The notes under the pieces were generated by a model that searched no databases, was not told where the DNA came from, and worked only from the letters and a program-made list of their open reading frames with translations. A stretch of 64,000 bases of DNA from Nicotiana tabacum (taxonomy: Eukaryota; Streptophyta; Magnoliopsida; Solanales; Solanaceae), in contig NC_134097.1 of assembly GCF_000715075.1 (NCBI RefSeq), positions 69,411,190 through 69,475,189 on the forward strand, read 5' to 3'. Every line of letters starts with the position of its first letter. Within the stretch, counting starts at the first letter, position 1. This document shows, in pieces, positions 22,431 to 32,605 of this stretch. Both the position numbers and the translations under genes were made by a program.

Positions 22431-22437
22431 GATAAGA
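22431..22437 (+). promoter_or_regulatory. I-box (GATAAGA) in the PGK promoter
   Basis: GATAAGA lies 120 bp upstream of the PGK ATG. GATAAG I-boxes are established elements of light-regulated photosynthesis promoters. A pyrimidine-rich leader follows (about 22470-22525). A weak TTTTATTT at 22456-22463 is the only TATA-like candidate. Confidence 0.45.
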
Positions 22438-22556
22438 AAAATCCACTCAACTCCCTTTTATTTCCTTGTCAACACACATCTGACATCTCTTCACTCTGTC
22501 TTCACACTCTCTGCTTTTTGCCGTAAGACAGAACCGAGAAGAGAAGAGTGTAAACA

Positions 22557-25441
22557 ATGGCATCAGCTACAGCTTCCCACACTTTGTGCGGCATCCCCGC
22601 CACCTCATCCTCTACTACCAACAAGGCTATTGCCCCTTCATCTGCTCGCTTCCTCGCCAAAACTCCTCTCCGCCGCCTCGGCTTCGCTGGCGCCGCCGCT
22701 GATTCTCTCTTCACCAACCACGTGGCTACCAAGCTCCGATCCCTCAAGAGCTCCTCCAAGCCTATTAGGGGCGTTGCTTCTATGGCCAAGAAGAGCGTTG
22801 GAGACCTCACCGCTGCCGAGTTGAAGGGCAAGAAAGTCTTCGTCAGGGCCGATTTGAATGTCCCACTTGATGATAACCAGAACATTACTGATGACACTAG
22901 AATTAGAGCTGCCGTCCCTACTATCAAGCACTTGATGGCCAATGGTGCTAAAGTTATTCTCTCCAGTCACCTGGTCTGTACCACTTTCTTCTCTTCATCT
23001 GTCCTTTTTTCCTAGAATTTTAATTGCATATCTACGATCTCCCCCTTTTTTATTTTGCCCCTTTCCCAGTGGATCTTTGTTGTGCCTTTTCTTTTCTTTT
23101 TTTAATCGCAGTAACAGAGTGGAACTCTTATTTACTGGCTGACAATATCATAGGAAATTAAATTGCGTGTCTATGGATGATTGATTAGTCTATTTAGAAC
23201 TATGAAATTCTGATACTCCCTCCGTTCCAACAATTTTCGTGAACTTTTTGAATTGGTCACGGAGTTTAAGAAAAAATAAATACTTTTGGAATTTGTGTTC
23301 CTAAAGTCAAAAAGGGGTCTAGATTATTTGTGTGATCTCATTAAGGATAAAATTGGAAGTTTTAGCAAAATTGTTTCCAAATTCAGAAAGGTGTCGTTCT
23401 TTTTGGAACGGACCAAAAAGAAAATAGGTTCACATAAACTGGAACGGAGGGAGTAGCTTTTTACAAGTCACTGTAATGTGCCTTCAATATTGCCCTCGTA
23501 TTTGCTTTCTCTTCTTCCGCATTTTGTTAAAGTGTTAAGGATATGTCAAATCTTAGTTTATTTTGCTTATTGAAATTTCAGGGACGGCCAAAAGGAGTCA
23601 CTCCTAAATACAGCTTGGCACCACTGGTCCCCAGGCTATCCGAACTGCTTGGAATCCAGGTACAGCCTGTTGCAATTTTAGTGCTATTCATTGTTCAAAA
23701 AGAAGATAGAAAGAAAGAATTAAAGCAAAAGAAATAGTTCATGTCGATCAAAGGGTAGATAGTCATCTACCTTATTTTGCTATTGACTCTTGTATGCTTT
23801 ACCAATAGGTTGTGAAGGCTGAGGACTGCATTGGTCCAGAAGTTGAGAAGTTGGTTGCTTCACTTCCCGAGGGTGGTGTTCTTCTTCTCGAGAACGTGAG
23901 ATTCTACAAGGAGGAAGAGAAGAACGAACCTGAGTTTGCAAAGAAACTTGCATCATTGGCAGATCTTTATGTGAATGATGCATTCGGTACAGCTCACAGA
24001 GCACATGCCTCTACAGAGGGAGTTACTAAATTTTTGAAGCCTTCTGTTGCAGGTTTCCTCTTACAAAAGGTTAGCTTACTTGATTGTTACTTCCTTACAG
24101 AGGCAGAGCTAGAATTTCAACTTTATGGGTTCTGAAATTTAGAACAATGACTTCAAGTGCTAATAACTGGGTTCTAAATTTAATATTTGTACATATTTAA
24201 TAATTTCTTTTAGCATGGTTTGAGCAAAAGCTACTAGGTTTGGCCGAATCCATACTTGGGCTTCTAGCTCCGCTCCCGCTTCCTTACTTATTGTTTTCTT
24301 TGACAAACTGATGGGCATAAAACCATATACGGAAAATTGCACTCTTTAGAAAATTTATTTGTATTAATTGTTCTTTTATTTGTTTCAGGAATTGGACTAT
24401 TTAGTCGGGGCGGTTTCAAATCCAAAGAGGCCATTTGCTGCTATTGTGGGTGGTTCAAAGGTTTCATCCAAGATTGGAGTGATCGAATCACTTTTAGAGA
24501 AATGTGATATATTGCTTTTGGGTGGAGGAATGATCTTTACCTTCTACAAGGCTCAGGGTCTTTCAGTTGGTTCCTCCTTGGTTGAGGAAGACAAACTAGA
24601 ACTCGCTACATCACTCCTAGAGAAGGCCAAGGCGAAAGGAGTCAGTCTCTTGTTACCATCTGATGTTGTGATTGCAGATAAATTTGCTCCTGATGCAAAC
24701 AGCAAGGTTTGCATGCTATGCTTTTCTCATATAAACCTATCTGACCTTAGAGCTTTTTGCTATTGAGATTCTTTAGACTTTCCATCTTGAATCTGTACTG
24801 TAATTTGCTCTTAGTATCAGAGTTTGTTACTTATGGATTGTGTTGTAAATACAAATTTGTTTTGGTTACTGCAGATTGTGCCTGCATCTGCTATCCCAGA
24901 CGGTTGGATGGGGTTGGACATTGGACCAGACTCTGTTAAGACTTTCAACGATGCCTTGGATACCACAAAAACAGTGATCTGGAATGGACCTATGGGGGTG
25001 TTTGAATTTGACAAGTTTGCTGTTGGAACAGAGGTACCAATTACCATTCTTCTCTTCATATTTTTTTTATCTTACCGTATGCTGAGCTGTATAAAAGAAA
25101 TAAAAAAGGGAATAAAGCTGGTTTTACATGGCTTTAAAAGTAAAGGAAGAGGAATAATCTGGTTTGATATGTCACTTTGTGTGTTTACCTGAGAGTAAAT
25201 AGTAATAAGACTGTTGTTGTGGTGATAGGCAATTGCAAAGAAGCTCGCGGACTTAAGTGGGAAAGGAGTGACGACTATCATTGGAGGTGGAGATTCTGTT
25301 GCAGCTGTTGAGAAAGTTGGAGTTGCTAGCGTGATGAGCCACATATCCACTGGTGGTGGTGCCAGTTTGGAGCTACTGGAAGGCAAGGTGCTCCCCGGTG
25401 TCATTGCTCTTGATGAAGCAGACGCCCCCGTTGCTGTGTAA
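22557..25441 (+). CDS. PGK: phosphoglycerate kinase, chloroplastic (481 aa, six exons)
   Basis: Exons: 22557-22973, 23582-23659, 23809-24069, 24389-24706, 24875-25033, 25229-25441. All introns are GT-AG and all junctions are phase 0, giving 481 residues and a TAA stop. The enzyme catalyses 1,3-bisphosphoglycerate + ADP = 3-phosphoglycerate + ATP. In the chloroplast stroma it runs in the reverse sense for the Calvin cycle. Residues 1 to ~75 form a Ser/Ala/Thr-rich transit peptide ending near [10 protein letters not shown]. The PGK signature [12 protein letters not shown] is at 92-103, the substrate-binding SSHLGRP at 136-142 (split by intron 1), the hinge/nucleotide motif NGPMGVFE at 395-402 and GGGDS at 430-434. 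No lesions were found. Length and start match chloroplast PGKs of tobacco type. The ATG context (aacaATGGc) is good and no upstream in-frame start is needed. Confidence 0.97.
23216..23453. mobile_element. Stowaway MITE 3 in PGK intron 1
   Basis: The ends CTCCCTCCGTTCCAACAATT and aactggaacggagggag are inverted repeats, and TA flanks both sides (23214-23215 and 23454-23455). At 238 bp it makes up ~39% of intron 1 (22974-23581). It leaves splice sites and the coding sequence untouched. Confidence 0.88.
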
Positions 25442-25585
25442 AACAATTTGTACTAATTCTTTTTTCTCCGGGGTCAACATAATCAGTGGTAATTTCCAGT
25501 TAGGAAGCATTGAGTCGATGTTGTAGATTTGTCGGGTTATATTGTTATATAATGTCCTTTTTTTAACCCATATTATTTTTGTCTA

Positions 25586-25591
25586 AATAAA
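25586..25591 (+). terminator. PGK polyadenylation signal
   Basis: AATAAA lies 145 bp after the stop codon, preceded by TTGT/T-rich upstream elements (25520-25580). It is a reasonable near-upstream element for cleavage around 25605-25620. Confidence 0.55.
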
Positions 25592-25619
25592 GGGCGAGTA
25601 TATCAGTTATAGACAGCTA

Positions 25620-26606
25620 TCCTTTTGATGTCTTTCAACAAACTCTATCCTTGATTTGGTTCAGTTTGGAGGAAATTCTTTAGACGTAAGAACTTTGCCA
25701 TCTGAACAAACTCATGCTGCGTGTTAATGTTCACCTGTCTTTCGCATTAAATGACGTGGTGGTCTATGCAAGGTGAGATTAGTGTAGGCAGTTATGCACA
25801 TATCAACGTCACAATATGGTAAAACATATACCAAGCGTTTTGTTGTTGAGCATTAATTTCCTATGAAGAAGGAAAAATAGAAACACAAATGAAAGAAAGT
25901 GGTCACGGTATATTTGGGATGAGAAATTAAGGAATGTGTATCAGTGCACGAAAAAAGCCCAGAAAAGGCAAACACGGAAATCGCTTCCTTGGCTTTCCTC
26001 CTCATGTGACAAGTTCTAACTTTTGAAATCAAATTGATTAGTTGTAGAAAGAAAAAGAAATCGAATCTATGGAATTTGGACTTGCATTAGAGTGAAAAAC
26101 TTGAGTGATTATCATCGAGAAGAAAGTTCTACTATTTTACTACAATGATTAACGTGTTACTGAAGTGGAAATTAAGAAAGTGAATTCCTAGATTAGGGCG
26201 TTAACGATGGGCTTAAGGCAGGTAAATTGATGATTCCAAGATAAGTTTTTTTTCCCAGGAAAAAAAGAACTGTGTGAGAAAGAATTAAAGATGGATCAGT
26301 CATACTAATGCGGATCAAGTTCCCTTCTCCAATTTAAGACTTTATAGTTTTTTCTACTTGAGCTGGTTCCAAATTAGTGGTAACATTATATTTACATTGA
26401 TAGGGAGCTCAGTGGCTACTGGCTACCATAGTTTATGACAATCAAATAGAGAAAATAATTACATAGAAATAAAGTAATTGGTTTTCAATGTATCACTGAG
26501 ATTTTTACCTTCATCCGTAACATGTCTTAATGCGTCAATCGCATTTTGATGCGAAGCTAACATGCTATACTTTATGTCATTATTTACTCCACGTTTTGTT
26601 TGGAAT
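25620..26606. other. intergenic region downstream of PGK
   Basis: About 1 kb of mostly unique-looking, AT-rich sequence with no credible ORF or repeat. It ends abruptly at the terminus of solo LTR F. Confidence 0.5.
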
Positions 26607-29600
26607 TGTCACGACCCAAAGCCTATAATAGGTTGCGGTGGCGCTTACCGCCGCCGTTAGGCAAGCCCATACGTGAATCTCCAATTTAATTAAATTTTTG
26701 AACTTTTAAAACAACAATTTCCTTAAATATACCGAATAAAAGTAAAATCTCATGGAGCCGTACATACTTCTTTCCCAAAAATATCGAGTGTGAATAATAC
26801 ATAAACCACGATGATAGTAATAATAAGTGCAATGGTGCATAAACGCTAGTAGCCCCCAAAACCCGGTGTCACAAGTGCATGAGCAATATAGGGAATATAC
26901 AAAACTATTACAACTACTGTCTGAAGTAAAAACAGTAAATTAGATAGAGGGAGACTCTGGTGTTGCAGATCAAAGCAAGGCAAACAGCTCACCACTAAGT
27001 CTCCATGGAAGTGCGTTTACGTGTCCGTGTGACCACTGGAAGTACCTGTCTCAGTACCTGCACAATCAGTGCAGAAGTGTAGCGTGAGTACTTAAAATAA
27101 CACGTACCCAGTAAACATCTAGTCTAACCTCGGAAAAGTAGTGATGAGGGGTCGACTTGACACTTACTTGTGGTCAACGATAATAACATACATAAAATAG
27201 ACATGGAGGATGTACAACAAGTAGCAACGAAACAGATGAAACATTAATAGTAAATTTCCAACATGAATCTATATAAAGTCACTAAAATGTCATAACCGAC
27301 CTCGAAGGCGCGAACTCAGCTGATATTAAAACCAAATCCAATCTCAAGTATTAAGCACGAGTCCGCCGAGGCATCCAGTCCGATTCCATAGGAATAGTGA
27401 TACACAATACTGTCGAGGCAAACAATCTGATCCCATAAGAGAAGTGTTACCATACTGCCGAGGCGAATGGCCCGATCCCCGTTACAATGGAGAACAATTT
27501 CACTCATAAAGATACATGCTGAGTTGAGAAAACATGGTTTTATTGTACAACAATTATCCCATAATTTTCCAAAGTAAGAGACTCACTCAATATTTTGTTC
27601 TAACCTCAAATCCAGTCATAATGTCATTACCCAAACCGATGGGCCGCAACGGGCACCTGGTACCTTACTCAACCGAGTACCTATGTAACGTATCTTTCGT
27701 TTTATACTATCATAGGTAAATGATCCAGAGAGGCTGTCATGAGATAAGTACAATAAAATATGGAGAAATTCTCGACATTGGACGATCCAACATGTAATCC
27801 AAACTTATACATATGACGTACGGGCCTATAATGCCAAAATAACTACTCGTATACTGAACATAGGCTGACAAGGCCATATAAACTTTTACGTACATGATAT
27901 TTGTCTACAAGTCTCTAGGAATACACATCTAAATCATACTAACCAAACAAGCAACTCCAAAGCAAATGGAGCGCACCAACATCTTCCGCTGAGCTGATAG
28001 CCAACTTGGAGGGCTCTCGACCTGTCTATCGGGATATGCGGGCATGAAACGCAGCGTCCCCAAGCAAAAGGGACGTCAACACAAATAATATATCGAGTAT
28101 GTAAGGAATGGAAATCAGTAAATAATAGACATGAGAGAGACATGGAGTAAAAGACTCGACATATACGTTTGCAATGCTCTGTAAATCATTTCATTTTTAT
28201 AATGTCATGCGTATACGTATAAATGTCATACCGTGCATGGGTATATGTGTTCATAACATCATCAAGCCTCTGAGAGTATCCCATCATATCATCTCGGCCA
28301 CTGTGGGCAAATCATCAACGTATACCAGCTAATCAGGTGGTGGTGCGTATATAACGTCGTAACCTTTTCCCATATCCCATATACATATAATATACATATA
28401 TACGCGTATATAACATCATCTAGTCATGGGTCAATGTACATGTATGCAATGCATGAGAAGTACGTCAATAAAATCTTTTGGAGTGTCATAAGACCATTAT
28501 GACTTTGAATAATATCATGAAGTAAACTTTTTTAACTTACGTATTTTTCTAAGACCCATGAACAGACGATAGAATAATATGACACATAGAGAATCAAGAA
28601 TATAAGCATCTCTAGCATTTCTATGATAGAGTCATTTATGGAAGTTGTGCATTTGCACGTTTCGTTTGCATCGTATGGATCGTGACAAAAGAAAGAATGG
28701 ATAGCCCTAATATACTTGAATCGATTCTCTTGAAAATTCCTTTAACACTCATTGATTGCAATAACACGTAACAGCGGATTGAAGTAGGTAAAAATCTATA
28801 TGATATTCTTGAGAAAAATTATACCGTGCTCCCTTAGAATCGTAAAATTCCGTTGCTACTACGCTGAGAAGTCTTGTATGAATTTCATTGTAAATTTAAG
28901 AATTGTTGTCGGTAATGTAACGAAAAGTCTCATATTAACTTCAAGAATTCCCTTACTTTGTTCCTTGTCGTTCCTTTCATTATATTTCCTTGTTATAAAA
29001 TGAATTGGATAGCCTTGAAAGACAAGATGGAGAATGCTAAGATAATCGCTTCTTACGTGTAACAATTCCTTAAGATTTGTTGTTCATGTTCCCACTAGTT
29101 AGCTTGTCTAAAGACAAGTCACTTAAGTGTTCCTTCATCTACTGCCACGTGGAGGGGGATTTGTCCCCACCTACAATTATTCACAAATCCTTAATTATCC
29201 CATTAAACCAATAATTAATCAATTACCCATATAATTAAAAATTGTCTCAATTTACTTAAAATACTAATCCTTTTTAATACACTTTATACATCATATTATC
29301 ATGGCCATGTGGTACCTTGTATGGTACTAGTCCATAAATATCGGGTATTATAGCTCAGACCGTGTTTTATTCCAAATTGACAAACTTCGACAAAACTCGT
29401 TTTCTTCGATTTGTTTTCCCTTTCACCTTCACGAATTTACTTATCCCTTGTTTGAAATAACATAATACTTAGAATTCCAAAGTAATCTCATTCCCAAGCT
29501 TACGTCGATTAACTTACGACGAAACATCAACGTACAAAAATGCGGGACGTAACATCTCACTTCCGAGCTATCACTAATTTATTTATGGCGTACTTTCATG

Positions 29601-29622
29601 TACAAAAATATGGGGTGTAACA
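26607..29622 (-). mobile_element. solo LTR F, chromovirus-like (3.0 kb), flanks mismatched
   Basis: It begins TGTCACGACCCAAAG and ends GGGGTGTAACA, terminal sequences of the type seen in the chromovirus at 5057 and solo LTR E. No gag or pol lies inside. The 5-bp flanks do not match (ggaat on the left, cataa on the right), unlike every other element here with both ends visible. The right flank is the LTR remnant of element A, whereas the left flank is PGK-side intergenic DNA. An ectopic recombination or deletion at the left end is therefore inferred. The plus-strand TGTCACGACCC start implies minus orientation by analogy with the chromovirus. Confidence 0.7.
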
Positions 29623-30597
29623 CATAAATTAAGAAAAATCAATATACAAGGTGAATACAAATAACATGTTTAAGGCATGATGTGAAGCTAAGTCTACCCG
29701 AACATAACATGAATATAGCTACGTACGGACTCTCGTCACCTCGTGCGTGCATAACTCCCACAACAAGTAAACCACTATAATTAATTCACCTAAGGGGATA
29801 ATTCCCCCTACAAGACTAGGAAAGAGACTTACTTCACTTCCAAGTTCACTATCTGGCTCTTAACCTCACTAGAAATCCCAAACGACGCCGAACAATTCGA
29901 AACTAATCAAAAGTCGTATAAACCAATCAATATATAAGGACGATGGGCTAATGGATCTGTGTGTTTGAGTTCCTTTTTTAGTTGGTTTGAGAGTAGTCTA
30001 CAGGAAGGTTAAGTGAGAAGGTGAGCTTTGGTCAGTTTTCATGGCAGAACGGGTGTGGTTGGTAGTGTTAATGGAGTTCCGGCGGTGGCTGTTGTGATGG
30101 AAACGGCAGATAGCCTTTTTCTCTAGGGAAGCTTTTTGGTCTTTAGGTTTTGTCCATTTTCAGCTGATGATAGGCGTTAGTTGTTAGCTTCCTTTTATAG
30201 TTTTAGGGTTTTAGGATTATATTTAGGTTAGGGGTATGAGCCTAGGAATTATGGGCAAGGTCCAAAAATTAGGCCTAAAAATGGGTTGCTTGAGCCCATG
30301 TTTTATCATTTCCCCGCGAACGAGATTAAAATGCGATCCCATTTATTAATTAATCCTATTTAAGTAAAATAACTATTAAAATAAGACTGACCATTAAAAC
30401 AAAAACTATTTTTGGTATTTTTCGAGATTAAAAATGACTACAAAACATTAATGAAACTATTTTTGTAATTTTTATTTTCTTGTAATAAAATAAAGTAAAA
30501 GAGTCAAAATTAGTTGAAAAAACGATCTTAGGCCTAAATTAAATATTTACATGCTATAATATAAAACATCTTGGGGAGGGTCAAAAATCACATGTCA
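29623..30597 (-). mobile_element. element A: remnant of its 3' LTR (U3 and promoter part)
   Basis: On the minus strand the remnant starts TGACATGTGATTTTTG directly after a polypurine tract, as the 3' LTR of a Tat/Ogre-like element should. A TATA box lies ~400 bp in, followed by a leader-like sequence. It is cut by solo LTR F at 29622, and the distal LTR part is missing. Confidence 0.65.
30192..30199 (-). promoter_or_regulatory. TATA box of the element A LTR
   Basis: On the minus strand TATAAAAG sits between an AAACCCTAAA stretch and a C/A-rich leader. Position and context match the TATATAAC of the element C LTR (56136-56143). Confidence 0.5.
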
Positions 30598-30610
30598 GCT
30601 GCCCCTTTTT
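30598..30610 (-). other. element A polypurine tract
   Basis: On the minus strand AAAAAGGGGCAGC abuts the LTR start TGACATG. The equivalent tract in element C is AAAGAAGGGCAGC at 56983-56995. Confidence 0.65.
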
Positions 30611-31229
30611 GACTAGAAACGCGAAGAGTTTTCAGACAAAGAACGACTAGACAAGTTTTTTGACTCGACCCTTATTTAAAGAGAAGAGAATGTGACCGAG
30701 CCTTGGTATCTGAGCTGCCTACATATCCTTGGCTATAAAGGAATCATGCCACATGTAGTTCAGAAGTGAGTGAGATGATGGAGTATACCGAGGTGGAGAG
30801 CCGATCGAGGTGCTGTCGAGGTTCCAGTCCGCGGTCCTGTTATTACATCAAAATCAAAAAAGTGAAAAAGACTAACTAAACATGTCAACTATGAGTTACA
30901 AGATTCCTATCTATAAGTCTTCTGAAGCTTGATTTTGAGTCTTGAATGGTTCTTCATGTAGACTTTGGATTTGAACCTTGACGCTTTCTAGTTGCAGGTG
31001 CTAGTTCATTCTTCTTCAGATTTTCGGACCAAAATCGGACATACCATGCTTGTGACTTCAGTCATGTCTTGAGCAGCTCACATTTCATCAACTTCTGCAT
31101 CTGGATTCACTTCTTGCCTTTCCTTTTTTTTTAATTCTAGATTGTGACTAACTTCCGTTGATCATCTCGGACTGTTAGCTCGCATTCTTGCCGCAAGCTT
31201 CTTTCGTTGCTGACTTGAACTGCATTATG
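30611..31229 (-). other. element A 3' region next to the polypurine tract
   Basis: Non-coding. It shares with element C (57000-57180) the segment around 30690-30760, read on the plus strand as an accgagcctt-to-cctacatatcc block followed by a gtagttcagaag stretch. Confidence 0.5.
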
Positions 31230-31233
31230 AAGT

Positions 31234-31960
31234 GAATTCTCTTATTCTCCAGGTAGATGCCTGATTGCCAATATTCGAACTGTCTTCCTTTGAACATTGC
31301 TGCTTTCCCTTTGTTCTTTAGGTGGGCGCCTGATTACCAACATTTGCACTATTTTTCCTTGAGACTTGAATTGTTTTCCTTTGTTCTCCAGGTGGGCTCC
31401 TGATTGCTGAACTTGAATCGTCTTTCTTTGAACATTGCTGATTTCTCTTTGTTCTCCAGGTGGGCTCCTGATCTCCAACACTTGTACTGTTTTCCCTAGA
31501 AACTTGACTCGTTTTCCCTTTGTTCTCCAGGTAGGCTCCTGATTTCTGAACTTGAACCGTCTTTCTTTGAACATTGCTGCTTTCCCTTTGTTCTCTGGGT
31601 GGACTCCTGATTACCAACACTTGAATTGCTTTCCCTTTGTTCTCTGGGTGGGTTCCTGATTACCAACACTTGAATTGCTTTCCCTTTGTTCTTCAGGTAG
31701 GTTCCTGATTACCAACACTTGAATTGATTTTCCTTTGTTCTCCAGGTAGGTTCCTGATTACCAACACTTGAACTGCTTTCCCTTTGTTCTCCAGGTTGGC
31801 TCCTGATTACCAATGCTTGAATTACTTTCCCTTTGTTCTCCAGGTGGGCTCCTGATTACCAACACTTGAATTGCTTTCCCTTTGTTCTCCAGGTGGGATC
31901 CTGATTACCAACACTTGAACTATTTTCCCTTTGTTCTCCAGGTGGGCTCCTGATTTCCAA
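31234..31960 (-). repeat. tandem repeat array in the element A 3' region (about 13 units)
   Basis: A core read on the plus strand as ttctccaggtgggctcctga recurs about 13 times. The last eight units have a regular 49-bp period (positions ~31606 to ~31946). Earlier units are ~70 bp apart and alternate two spacer types. Inverted CAGG...CCTG arms in the core allow a small hairpin. Related units occur in element C (57435-57960). The ORFs here (31242-31620) are products of the repeat. Confidence 0.85.
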
Positions 31961-32078
31961 CAAAACAGACAAAACAAAAGAAATTTTTCTGCCCCAGTTT
32001 GATATCGGGAACATCTGTGAGTGTTAGTCGAATCATGGTACCCAAAAGCTCTAAGAATTTAAAAGCTAAATCCCATTA

Positions 32079-32605
32079 TCCAGGAGGGTCCTGAAAACTC
32101 CTAGTTAAATGACAGTTTTAAAGCTAAGTTATATATCTCAAAGGTATGACTTCCACTAAATCTTTTTATCTATGAAGGTCTTAAAACTAAATCCCATTAT
32201 TCAGGAGAATCCTGAAAATTTCCAATTAAGTCTCGTCCTAAGAATGAAAACTTCAAAACCAACTTATATTTCCTCAAAGTAGAACCTATGTTAGATCTTG
32301 TTACTCATGAATGTTTTGAATTTTAACTAAGTCTCATTGTCCAAGAGAGTCCTGAAAATTAAATCTTATCTTAAGAGTGAAAACTTGAAAGCCAAACCTT
32401 ATTTCCTAACGGTAAAACTTAGCTAAATCTCATCATCTATGAGGGTCTTAAAAACTTAAAATTAAATCACATTATCTAGGAGGGTCCTCAGAATTTTAAA
32501 TTAAGTCCCATTATCCAGGAGGGTCATGAAAATTTTAAATCAAGTTCCATTATCCAGGAGGGTCCTGAAATTTTTTAAATTAAGTCCCATTATCTAGGAG
32601 GGTCC
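32079..32605 (-). repeat. second, degenerate hairpin repeat array of element A (about 8 units)
   Basis: Units with ccaggagggtcctgaaaa occur near 32079, 32200, 32339, 32475, 32514, 32555 and 32594, with a weaker one near 32440, separated by cccattat-containing spacers of variable length. CAGGA and TCCTG arms give 5-bp stems. Confidence 0.65.

Noticed and set aside
22408..22970. Other-frame ORFs over PGK exon 1 on both strands
   Set aside because: They are shadows of the GC-richer PGK coding exon.
29540..29622. Alternative right end of solo LTR F at gcgggacgtaaca (about 29551)
   Set aside because: Its flank (tctca) does not match the left flank either, and the end at 29622 is followed by sequence belonging to element A.
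31234..31960. Regular ~20-bp repeats with spacers, superficially CRISPR-like
   Set aside because: The spacers are themselves repeated, the array lies in the 3' region of a plant retrotransposon, and a related array occurs in element C.
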